NCBI GenBank assembly: GCA_003450815.1
Contig: DMES01000046.1
Location: 8,506-23,311 of the forward strand
DNA: 14,806 nucleotides
Origin: Elusimicrobiota bacterium
GTDB lineage: Bacteria > Elusimicrobiota > Elusimicrobia > Elusimicrobiales > UBA9959
Direction of reading: 5' to 3'
Position numbers and translations under genes: made by a program. The notes beneath the pieces are model-generated. The model saw nothing but the letters and a program-made list of their open reading frames with translations, did not search any database and was not told the DNA's origin. Below are positions 5,908 through 12,199 of this stretch, piece by piece (the stretch's first letter is position 1; every line of letters begins with the position of its first letter).

Positions 5908-7041
5908 ATGTCTCATTTTGAAGTTTCGCACAACGACAAAGATACTCAGGCGCGGACATCCTGTATTAAAACCGCTAGCGGCTTGATTCATACTCCGGTT
6001 TTCATGCCGGTAGCCACTCAAGGGACCGTGAAGGCGGTTTCACAGAACGACTTGAAAGCCATTGGGACCGAATGCATACTTTCCAACACCTATCATCTTT
6101 ACCTGCGGCCCGGGCTTGAAACTCTGAAAGCGCTTGGAGGGCTGCACGGCTTCATGAATCACCCCGGGCCTATCCTTACCGACTCTGGCGGCTTCCAGGT
6201 TTACAGCCTGAGCCGGCTGCGGAAGATTACCGACTCCGGCGTGCATTTTTCCTCCCATATCGACGGCAGTCCGCATTTCTTCACTCCCGAGAGGGTAATA
6301 GACTACCAGGAGGCCATCGGCTCCGACATTTGGACCTGCCTTGATGTCTGCGTAAAGAACCCTGCCACAAGGGCAGAAGCCATGGACGCTCTTGAAAAGA
6401 CCACCCGCTGGGCCGAAAGGGCAAAAAAACATTTCGCGGAAAAAGTCAAAGCTTACCCTCACTCTAAACGCCCCCTTCTTTTCGGAATAATACAGGGCTC
6501 CACCTACCCGGACCTCAGGGCCATGGCGGCCAGGCATATAGTCGGGCTTGGCGTGGACGGTTTTGCCGTCGGAGGCCTTGCGGTCGGCGAGACAAAGCGC
6601 CAGATGATGGAATCCCTTGCCGCCGTTATGGAGGTCCTCCCGAAAGATAAACCCGTTTATTTCATGGGCCTTGGTTCGCCGGAGGATCTGTGGGAGTCCG
6701 TAAGCCTGGGGGTGGACATGTTCGACTGCGTTCTGCCCACCAGGAACGCCCGCAACGGCCAGGCTCTGACCTCTAAAGGAAAGCTTTATATAAAGAATGC
6801 GCCTTACAGGCGGGACGATTCCCCCCTTGACCCCGCCTGTGATTGTGAAACCTGCCGCAATTATTCCAAAGCCTATCTTTCGCATCTTTATAAGGCCAAA
6901 GAACTGCTGGCCTCCAGACTGATCTCTATCCATAACCTGCGATTCCTCATAAACCAGACCATGACCATGCGGGCATCAGTAGAGGCCGGAGATTTCAGAC
7001 AGCGCAAGAAAATATTTCTTGACAGTTATCTGACCTCATAA
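5908..7041 (+). CDS. tgt: tRNA-guanine transglycosylase Tgt
   Basis: Exchanges guanine-34 of GUN-anticodon tRNAs for preQ1. It has the normal bacterial length of 377 residues. The general acid/base D92 lies in LTDSGGFQV, the nucleophile D273 in DMFDCVLPTRNARNGQA, and the substrate-pocket segment GGLAVGE at 222-228. The zinc site is C311, C313, C316 and H342 (CDCETC...IHN). The base-recognition segment reads LDVCVKNPAT (145-154), where many bacterial enzymes have FDEC-PYPA; the pocket Asp and Cys are kept but the Glu between them is Val. AAGGA at 5898-5902, five bases upstream, supports the start. The 101-base gap after queA shows no clear terminator. Confidence 0.96.
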   Translation: MSHFEVSHNDKDTQARTSCIKTASGLIHTPVFMPVATQGTVKAVSQNDLKAIGTECILSNTYHLYLRPGLETLKALGGLHGFMNHPGPILTDSGGFQVYSLSRLRKITDSGVHFSSHIDGSPHFFTPERVIDYQEAIGSDIWTCLDVCVKNPATRAEAMDALEKTTRWAERAKKHFAEKVKAYPHSKRPLLFGIIQGSTYPDLRAMAARHIVGLGVDGFAVGGLAVGETKRQMMESLAAVMEVLPKDKPVYFMGLGSPEDLWESVSLGVDMFDCVLPTRNARNGQALTSKGKLYIKNAPYRRDDSPLDPACDCETCRNYSKAYLSHLYKAKELLASRLISIHNLRFLINQTMTMRASVEAGDFRQRKKIFLDSYLTS

Positions 7042-7074
7042 TTTGTTAAAATAACATATGAACTACAGGCAGTG

Positions 7075-7177
7075 CTGAAGCGCTGGAAGCCCTGAAGTGC
7101 TGAAGTTACGGCAAGCCAAACCAAAGCATTCACCTCTGCAAATTTAGCTGACTTCAGACTTCAGCGCTTAAGACTTC
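7075..7177. repeat. tgt-yajC intergenic long imperfect inverted repeat (CTGAAG/CTTCAG family)
   Basis: The left side (7075-7105) holds three CTGAAG or near-CTGAAG blocks, and the right side (7148-7177) three CTTCAG blocks. The best core is AAGCGCTG (7078-7085) pairing with CAGCGCTT (7162-7169). It extends outward and inward with small bulges over more than 20 pairs, around a loop of about 45 bases. The element fills most of the 158-base gap but, unlike other hairpins here, leaves the yajC ribosome binding site free (GGAGG, 7190-7194). No gene is visible in the gap. Confidence 0.65.
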
Positions 7178-7199
7178 AGATCTTGTACCGGAGGAAAAT

Positions 7200-7475
7200 A
7201 TGAACCAGAGTCCCGCTTTCATGCAGTTTATCCCGTTAGCCGCCATAATGCTTATTTTTTACTTTCTTTTGATCCGTCCCCAGCAGCAGCAGATGAAAGA
7301 AAGAAAAAAGATGCTTGAAGCTGTAAAGGCCGGCGACAAAGTGCTGACCAACGGCGGTATAATAGGCACGATCGCGGCCATACGCGCGGAAGAGCTGGAA
7401 CTTGAAATCGCCAAGGGAATTAAAATAACCCTGATCCGCTCGGCAGTAGCTTCAGTTTTAGACCAGCCAAAATAA
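7200..7475 (+). CDS. yajC: preprotein translocase accessory subunit YajC
   Basis: Small inner-membrane partner of SecD and SecF. Its 91 residues fit the family. A single transmembrane helix at about 10-25 (FIPLAAIMLIFYFLLI) is followed by the hallmark RPQQQQMKERKKML, then a soluble beta domain with GDKVLTNGGIIGTI. Start support is strong, with GGAGG at 7190-7194 five bases from ATG. It sits 13 bases before secD and is almost certainly cotranscribed with it. Confidence 0.96.
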   Translation: MNQSPAFMQFIPLAAIMLIFYFLLIRPQQQQMKERKKMLEAVKAGDKVLTNGGIIGTIAAIRAEELELEIAKGIKITLIRSAVASVLDQPK

Positions 7476-7488
7476 TAAGGGGTATAAG

Positions 7489-8928
7489 ATGACCAAACTT
7501 CATTGGAAACTAGGTGTTATTCTCGGCCTTTTAGTGCTTTCCGTTTATCTGCTCTATCCCACTGTTGACTGGTACACAAAAACCAACGATGAAAGGGGCA
7601 AACTTGAGCTCGCGCGCATGCGCCCCAAGAAAATTCTGACCTTGGGCCTGGACCTTAGGGGCGGCACGCATATGCTGCTTGAACTGGAAGCGGAGAAGCT
7701 GGATAAAAAAGAAACCTTGAACGACGCCGTCGCCCGCGCCATAGAGATCATCCGCAACCGTATTGACCAGTACGGCGTGGGAGAAACCCCCATTTCAAGA
7801 CAGGGAGACCGCTGGATAGCCGTGGATCTGCCGGGGATTTCAAACGCGCAGGAAGCCGAAAATCTTATAGGCAAAACCGCTCTGCTTGAATTCCACCTTG
7901 TAAATTCCGGTGAAGGCGCGCAGGCGGCAATCACAAAAGTGGAATCGCTTGACGGTCCTCCTTTTGACAAAGACGGGAACCTTGTCCCGGAAGTCGCTAA
8001 ACTCATGCCCAAGGGCGCCGGCCTTTACAGGGCGGACGACAACGGCGAAGAGGGCGGGACGCGGGTCAAGTATTATGTGCTTGACACCAGCGTGCCTGTC
8101 ACCGGCGCCTACCTTGAGAATGCCAGGGTGGAGACAGACCGCGAGTTCGGTTACCCGAACATCGCTTTCACCTTCAATAAGGAAGGCGGCAAGCTTTTTG
8201 ACAGGTTTACCGGAGAAAATGTGGGGAAGAATCTTGCCATAGTGCTTGACGGTGTGGTGCACTCGGCCCCCGTAATTAAAAGCAGGATTTCCGGCGGAAG
8301 CGGTGTGATAGAGGGTACTTTCACGCTGGAAGAAGCCCGTAATCTGGCGATAGTGCTTCGCGCCGGAGCTCTGCCCGCGCCCGTGAAAATTATTGAAAAA
8401 CGCGTGGTGGGGCCGGGGCTTGGCGAAGACTCCATCCGCAAGGGGCTTGGCTCCTCCGTTGTCAGTTTCCTGATTGTAGTGTGTTTCATGCTGGTTTATT
8501 ATAAAGGCGGCGGCTTTATAGCGAATATGGCCCTGGTTCTCAACTTTATTATTCTGCTTGCGGCCATGAGCTATTTTTCGGCCACTCTTACCCTGCCCGG
8601 AATAGCCGGCATGATACTGTCACTTGCCATGGCCATAGACGCCAATGTGCTTATACTTGAGCGCATGCGCGAGGAAAAGCATCTCTCAAAGCCGGTTGCC
8701 ATGATAATTCCCACGGCTTACGACAAAGCCTGGAGCGCCATTCTTGACTCCAATATGACCACCTGGATAGCCGCGATCTTCCTGTTTCAGTTCGGTTCCG
8801 GGCCCGTGAAAGGTTTTGCTGTAACGCTGACCATCGGCCTGCTGATCGGTATGTTCACCTCAGTATTTGTTACCAGGGCTGTTTACGAGTTCTGGCTCAC
8901 CTCAAATCCCAAGGAGCTCAGCATATGA
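7489..8928 (+). CDS. secD: protein translocase subunit SecD
   Basis: Proton-motive-force-dependent component that pulls exported proteins through SecYEG from the periplasmic side. It has 479 residues, in the range of the compact SecD form and shorter than the E. coli protein. The first transmembrane helix is at about 7-24, followed by the D1 signature GLDLRGG at 53-59. The large periplasmic P1 region runs to about residue 310 and contains GISNAQEAENLIGKTALLEF. Five C-terminal transmembrane segments (about 317-470) include GMILSLAMAIDANVLILERMREE, with the conserved Asp in AIDANVL. AAGGGG at 7477-7482 is its ribosome binding site. The stop overlaps the secF start (ATGA). Confidence 0.97.
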   Translation: MTKLHWKLGVILGLLVLSVYLLYPTVDWYTKTNDERGKLELARMRPKKILTLGLDLRGGTHMLLELEAEKLDKKETLNDAVARAIEIIRNRIDQYGVGETPISRQGDRWIAVDLPGISNAQEAENLIGKTALLEFHLVNSGEGAQAAITKVESLDGPPFDKDGNLVPEVAKLMPKGAGLYRADDNGEEGGTRVKYYVLDTSVPVTGAYLENARVETDREFGYPNIAFTFNKEGGKLFDRFTGENVGKNLAIVLDGVVHSAPVIKSRISGGSGVIEGTFTLEEARNLAIVLRAGALPAPVKIIEKRVVGPGLGEDSIRKGLGSSVVSFLIVVCFMLVYYKGGGFIANMALVLNFIILLAAMSYFSATLTLPGIAGMILSLAMAIDANVLILERMREEKHLSKPVAMIIPTAYDKAWSAILDSNMTTWIAAIFLFQFGSGPVKGFAVTLTIGLLIGMFTSVFVTRAVYEFWLTSNPKELSI

Positions 8929-9812
8929 TAGAACTGCTTCCAAAGACACACATTGATTTTGTAAAAAAACGTTTTATTTTTTTCACCATCTCCGGAATAG
9001 TAGCCCTTACCGGTATTATCTCGCTTGCAGTAAAAGGCCTGGACCTGGGCCTTGATTTCACCGGCGGAACCATGGTGCAGGTAAAGTTTGAAAAGCCTGT
9101 TGACATCTCCGCGGTAAGAACGGCGCTTAAGGGCGCCGGCATTGAGGCCGGTATACAGACCTATTCTGAAACCAATTCCTTCGCCTTGAAGGTCAAAGGC
9201 ACCCAGGAAAATGTAAATGAAACCGCCGATAAAATGAATTCGGCGCTTAAAACGATACAGGGCAATTCTTTCACTGAGGAAAAGCGGGATTATGTGGGGC
9301 CTGTGGTAGGGCGCGACCTGAGCAAAAAAGCGCTTTTCGCCATAGTGCTTTCCATGTTCGGCATAATCATCTATATAGCGTTCCGGTTCTCAAACCCCGT
9401 ATGGGGCACGGCGGGCGTTATAGGCATTGCGCACGATATCTTTGTGGCGTTAACCGTTATGTCGCTTGCCAACCGCGAGGTGGACCTGGTTATAGTGGCG
9501 GCCTTGCTCACGATAGCGGGCTATTCAATAAACGACACCATAGTCATTTTTGACCGCATGCGTGAGAATATGAAAAAATTCCCAAAAATGCCCATGGGCC
9601 AGCTGATAAACATGAGCATTAACGAATGTCTTTCAAGGACTATAATAACAAGCTTGGCTGTTTTCGTAACTGTGCTGGTGCTTTTCCTCTTTGGCGGCAG
9701 CGGAATAAACAATTTCGCTTTTTGCATGCTGATAGGCACCATTACCGGCGTCTACTCAACCATATTCATCTGTTCACCCATAGTTTACCAGTGGGAGCAC
9801 CGGGCGAAATAG
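8925..9812 (+). CDS. secF: protein translocase subunit SecF
   Basis: Partner of SecD in the SecDF export motor. At 295 residues it is full length. The first membrane helix is at about 16-36, the GLDFTGG motif at 42-48, VGPVVGRDLSKKAL at about 124-137, and the membrane motif SINDTIVIFDRMREN at about 203-217. It overlaps secD by four bases, consistent with translational coupling. The 27-bp palindrome begins 10 bases after its stop. Confidence 0.97.
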   Translation: MIELLPKTHIDFVKKRFIFFTISGIVALTGIISLAVKGLDLGLDFTGGTMVQVKFEKPVDISAVRTALKGAGIEAGIQTYSETNSFALKVKGTQENVNETADKMNSALKTIQGNSFTEEKRDYVGPVVGRDLSKKALFAIVLSMFGIIIYIAFRFSNPVWGTAGVIGIAHDIFVALTVMSLANREVDLVIVAALLTIAGYSINDTIVIFDRMRENMKKFPKMPMGQLINMSINECLSRTIITSLAVFVTVLVLFLFGGSGINNFAFCMLIGTITGVYSTIFICSPIVYQWEHRAK

Positions 9813-9822
9813 CCAGAGTGAT

Positions 9823-9849
9823 TAAAAGTTTTTGCGGCAAAAACTTTTA
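9823..9849. repeat. 27-bp palindromic repeat, copy 2 (after secF)
   Basis: Arms TAAAAGTTTTTGC (9823-9835) and GCAAAAACTTTTA (9837-9849) are perfect reverse complements around one G at 9836. Relative to copy 1 at 1025-1051, the sixth base changes from A to G and its partner from T to C, which preserves the stem; only the centre base changes without a partner. The copy ends two bases before an ATG at 9852. A second small hairpin, CCGCC-CTAAAA-GGCGG, follows at 9857-9872. Confidence 0.85.
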
Positions 9850-9884
9850 CCATGTTCCGCCCTAAAAGGCGGGGAAACCTTGTG

Positions 9885-10529
9885 ATGCGCAAAATTAAGA
9901 ACTTTAAAATCCCCATCTACACCTACGACATACTGCGCCGTGCCCGCAAACACAAACTGGACCTGCCCTCGGCCGGGCTGGTTGATGAGAATGCCGCGAA
10001 AGAATATATCGCGGGCTTGGCGCTTGCCATTGAGCCTTCCACGGTTTTCACCCATCTTCCACAGCAGGACCCCATAGCCGCGAAGATAAGCGGGCGGGCC
10101 GGAACGCGCATGACAGCAGGGGCTCTCACGCTGGGCGGAACTTTTGAGAGCCGGCTTGCAAAAACCGGCGAAGAAACCCTGCGCCGGCTTGAAAGGATTG
10201 CGGGCGCTATTTTTCTGGAAACCGGCGTTAATGTGGTAAAAGAGCTGCTTGCCAGCGAAAGCGAGCCGGAAGGTTTTGAGCTTGAAAACCCGGTTTATAT
10301 CCATTCTTCCCCCCCGCAGGAGACTGCCTCATCGGTTGAACCCACCGCTGTTCCTCTTTTTGAGAATGAGCTAATAAAAGAGCTTTTTACACTGCTTGAA
10401 ACCGAAAAAATCGGGGTTGGCTTTGAAGCCGGCGTATTTACCCCTAAATATCTGGCGATTTTTGCCATTCCATGGATCTCCAAAAAGAAAAAGAAGACTG
10501 AGCAGAAAAAGGATAAGGGCAGGGTATAG
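9885..10529 (+). CDS. hypothetical protein, basic ends, unknown function
   Basis: I do not recognise this protein. From ATG 9885 it has 214 residues. The N-terminus is basic (RKIKNFKIPIYTYDILRRARK). A middle alpha-helical region has LVDENAAKEYIAGLALAIEP (32-51) and ETLRRLERIAGAIFLETGVNVVKELL (97-122). A Ser/Pro-rich linker (about 141-157) leads to a second helical part, and the end is very lysine-rich (200-212) after a hydrophobic stretch (about 186-198). No signal peptide is visible. Alternative starts are ATG 9852, which adds 11 residues (MFRPKRRGNLV), and GTG 9882. I prefer 9885 because GGGG at 9871-9874 is better placed and because 9852 abuts the palindrome, but this is uncertain. Its place between secF and waaA hints at an envelope-linked role, not more. 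Confidence 0.7.
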   Translation: MRKIKNFKIPIYTYDILRRARKHKLDLPSAGLVDENAAKEYIAGLALAIEPSTVFTHLPQQDPIAAKISGRAGTRMTAGALTLGGTFESRLAKTGEETLRRLERIAGAIFLETGVNVVKELLASESEPEGFELENPVYIHSSPPQETASSVEPTAVPLFENELIKELFTLLETEKIGVGFEAGVFTPKYLAIFAIPWISKKKKKTEQKKDKGRV

Positions 10530-10613
10530 CGTATAGGGGTTAGGTAATAGGGCGCGGAAATCAAGGAACTACTTAATCTGAGCCCTCTACCCTTTACCCT
10601 AGCCCCTATACCC
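10522..10613. repeat. intergenic long hairpin before waaA (GGGG-TAGGG family)
   Basis: GTATAGGGGTTAGG (10531-10544) pairs with CCTAGCCCCTATAC (10598-10611) through 14 pairs, one of them G-U, and AGGGC/GCCCT (10549-10553/10582-10586) continue the stem. An alternative register pairs GGGTATAG (10522-10529, including the stop codon of the upstream gene) with CTATACCC (10606-10613). The 13-mer CCCTAGCCCCTAT (10597-10609) is the exact reverse complement of 2310-2322 in the ruvA-ruvB hairpin. It ends eight bases before the waaA ATG; no Shine-Dalgarno sequence is visible. Confidence 0.7.
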
Positions 10614-10621
10614 TGAATTTC

Positions 10622-12019
10622 ATGGGCTACCTGCTTCTAATAATCTACAACCTGCTTACCCCGCTGATAGCTCTGGGCTACCTGGGGTTTTTTATTTTCT
10701 CACCTCGCCGGAGCCTGCTAAAATATTTTTTTGCGGAACTCAGGGAAAGACTTTTTGTTCCCTCAACTGGCGCCGCAACTGGCCCAGCATTTTCACACGC
10801 AACTTCAGCAGGCGAACTTATCCCCAATTCCCCGTCTTCGAGCCTTCAGCCTTCAGCCTTCAGCCTTCGCCCCTCACCCATCTGGGTCCATGCCGCCTCA
10901 GTGGGCGAAGTCAGGGCGCTGGTAAAATTTATTCCGGGTTTGCGCGCATCGTTTCCAGGCTGCGAAATAATGATTACAACCTCAAGCCGGTCCGGCAGGG
11001 ATGAGGCGCTTAAGCTTTCCGCCAATGCCCGCCTGGCCCCTCTGGATTTCTATCCGCTTACTCGGGCTTTTATCGGAAAGATCGCCCCCCGCGCCCTGAT
11101 AATTATTGAAACTGAAATCTGGCCCAATATGCTTTTTTGCGCGGGAAGGGCCGGCGTGCCGGTGTTTATGATAAACGCCCGCATTTCAAGAAAAACGCTT
11201 GTGCTTTACCAAAGTCTGGCCCCGCTCACGCGGATTCTTTTTTCCGGCGTAAAGCGCGTGCTGGCGCAAAGCCGGCTGGATGCGGAAAGGTTTATGCTCC
11301 TGCCGGGGCTTGACGGCAAAGTAATTGAAACGGGTAATTTAAAGCATGATCTGATGGGGGCTTCGGTCTCTGGCGTAGCGGAGGTTTCGGCCTTTATACA
11401 AGCTTCCGGCTGGGACGGCCAGCCTATAATAACCGCCGGCAGCACCCATCCCGAAGAAGAGCCCATACTGATAAACGCGTGGCTTGAAGCTAAAAAATCA
11501 GCGCCCGGCCTTAAGCTTGTGCTTGTGCCGCGTCATACGGAAAGGATCGCTGAAACAGAGGCCGTTCTCCGCGGATATTCATTGCCGTTCGCAAGGTGGT
11601 CCGCCGGCGCGGTTCCCGGGGCGGATTGTCTGTTGGTTGACGCCATGGGACTGCTCCAAGCCTTCTACGCCGTTTCCTCAATATGTTTTGTGGGAGGCAC
11701 GCTGGACAACACCGGCGGGCACAATCTGCTTGAGCCGGCCCTGTTTTCAAAACCGGTCCTGTTCGGCCCCAATTTTAAAAACGCGAAGCTGGCGGGCGTT
11801 GCGCTGCTTAAAGAAAAAGGCGGTTTCCTAGTGGGAACCGCCCCTGAAATAGCGGCAAAGTTATCTGCCCTTCTTGCCGACCCCCTCTACCTGAAAGTTT
11901 CCGGCGAAAACGCCGCCAAAGCCCTGCTCTCCCTTAAAGGCGCCACCGAAAAAAATCTCGCCAGACTAAAAGCCTCTATTCCCCCTTGGGACACCCAAAG
12001 CAATTTAAGTGTAGTCTGA
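10622..12019 (+). CDS. waaA: 3-deoxy-D-manno-octulosonic acid (Kdo) transferase WaaA
   Basis: Inner-membrane GT-B glycosyltransferase that adds Kdo from CMP-Kdo to the lipid A precursor, which implies an outer membrane with LPS. An N-terminal membrane anchor (about 3-27) precedes the acceptor domain with IWVHAASVGEV (87-97), whose E96 corresponds to the catalytic Glu. ETEIWPN is at 163-169 and INARISRKT at about 183-191. The donor domain carries AGSTHPEEE, LVPRHTER and the FVGGTLDNTGGHNLLEPA signature. At 465 residues it is longer than usual. The surplus is a Ser/Pro/Ala-rich segment at about 47-85, between the anchor and the catalytic domain, encoded partly by a 7-bp tandem repeat. No ribosome binding site is visible before ATG 10622, which follows a hairpin. 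Confidence 0.93.
   Translation: MGYLLLIIYNLLTPLIALGYLGFFIFSPRRSLLKYFFAELRERLFVPSTGAATGPAFSHATSAGELIPNSPSSSLQPSAFSLRPSPIWVHAASVGEVRALVKFIPGLRASFPGCEIMITTSSRSGRDEALKLSANARLAPLDFYPLTRAFIGKIAPRALIIIETEIWPNMLFCAGRAGVPVFMINARISRKTLVLYQSLAPLTRILFSGVKRVLAQSRLDAERFMLLPGLDGKVIETGNLKHDLMGASVSGVAEVSAFIQASGWDGQPIITAGSTHPEEEPILINAWLEAKKSAPGLKLVLVPRHTERIAETEAVLRGYSLPFARWSAGAVPGADCLLVDAMGLLQAFYAVSSICFVGGTLDNTGGHNLLEPALFSKPVLFGPNFKNAKLAGVALLKEKGGFLVGTAPEIAAKLSALLADPLYLKVSGENAAKALLSLKGATEKNLARLKASIPPWDTQSNLSVV
10841..10868 (+). repeat. heptanucleotide tandem repeat AGCCTTC x4 inside waaA
   Basis: Four perfect copies of AGCCTTC encode SLQPSAFSLR (codons 74-83). Because the unit is seven bases, gain or loss of one copy would shift the waaA frame. 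The repeat lies in the segment that normal WaaA proteins lack, and its CTTCAG content resembles the intergenic repeat before yajC. Confidence 0.85.
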
Positions 12020-12030
12020 GTCTATACTGG

Positions 12031-12185
12031 CGCGGGGCCTGTCTCTCATCAGCGGGTGACGCCGGAGCCGGGGTAGCGGGGCCTTCGGGAATCTGAGGCT
12101 TACGCAAGCGCCGAAGATTCGTGGTGGAAGCCGACCACGGTGTGGGCGGCTGTCCCCGCGTCCCGATCCGGCGGCAGGCCCCGCG
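12031..12185. ncRNA. GC-rich nested structured element, possible novel RNA
   Basis: A perfect 11-bp closing stem joins CGCGGGGCCTG (12031-12041) with CAGGCCCCGCG (12175-12185). Inside lie a side hairpin TCATC-AGCG-GGTGA (12046-12059), then stacked stems CGCCGGA/TCCGGCG (12060-12066/12167-12173), CGGG/CCCG (12069-12072/12162-12165) and GCGGGG/CCCCGC (12076-12081/12154-12159). The apical part has GAATCT/AGATTC (12089-12094/12115-12120) and GTGGT/ACCAC (12121-12125/12134-12138). A TATACT at 12023-12028 could be a -10 element for plus-strand transcription starting in the closing stem; no matching -35 is clear. The element occupies nearly the whole gap between the convergent waaA and tail-fibre-like genes and is much more GC-rich than its surroundings. 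Strand is undetermined, and I cannot assign a known RNA family. Confidence 0.5.
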
Positions 12186-12199
12186 AACCAATTCAGGGG

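Noticed and set aside
7019..7052. Promoter from the perfect TTGACA at 7019-7024 for yajC-secDF
   Set aside because: The only TATAAT-like hexamer (TAAAAT, 7047-7052) is 22 bases away, too far for normal spacing, and the TTGACA lies in the tgt coding end.
12042..12056. CTGATGAG on the minus strand as a hammerhead ribozyme core
   Set aside because: The required GAAA segment and the flanking stem II/III layout are absent; the bases are explained by a side hairpin.
12031..12185. Assignment of this element as SRP RNA, tmRNA, RNase P RNA, cobalamin riboswitch or 6S RNA
   Set aside because: The SRP GGAAG...AGCAG core, tmRNA ends, RNase P GAGGAAAGUCC core and cobalamin-box order are all missing. The 6S likeness is only in overall shape.
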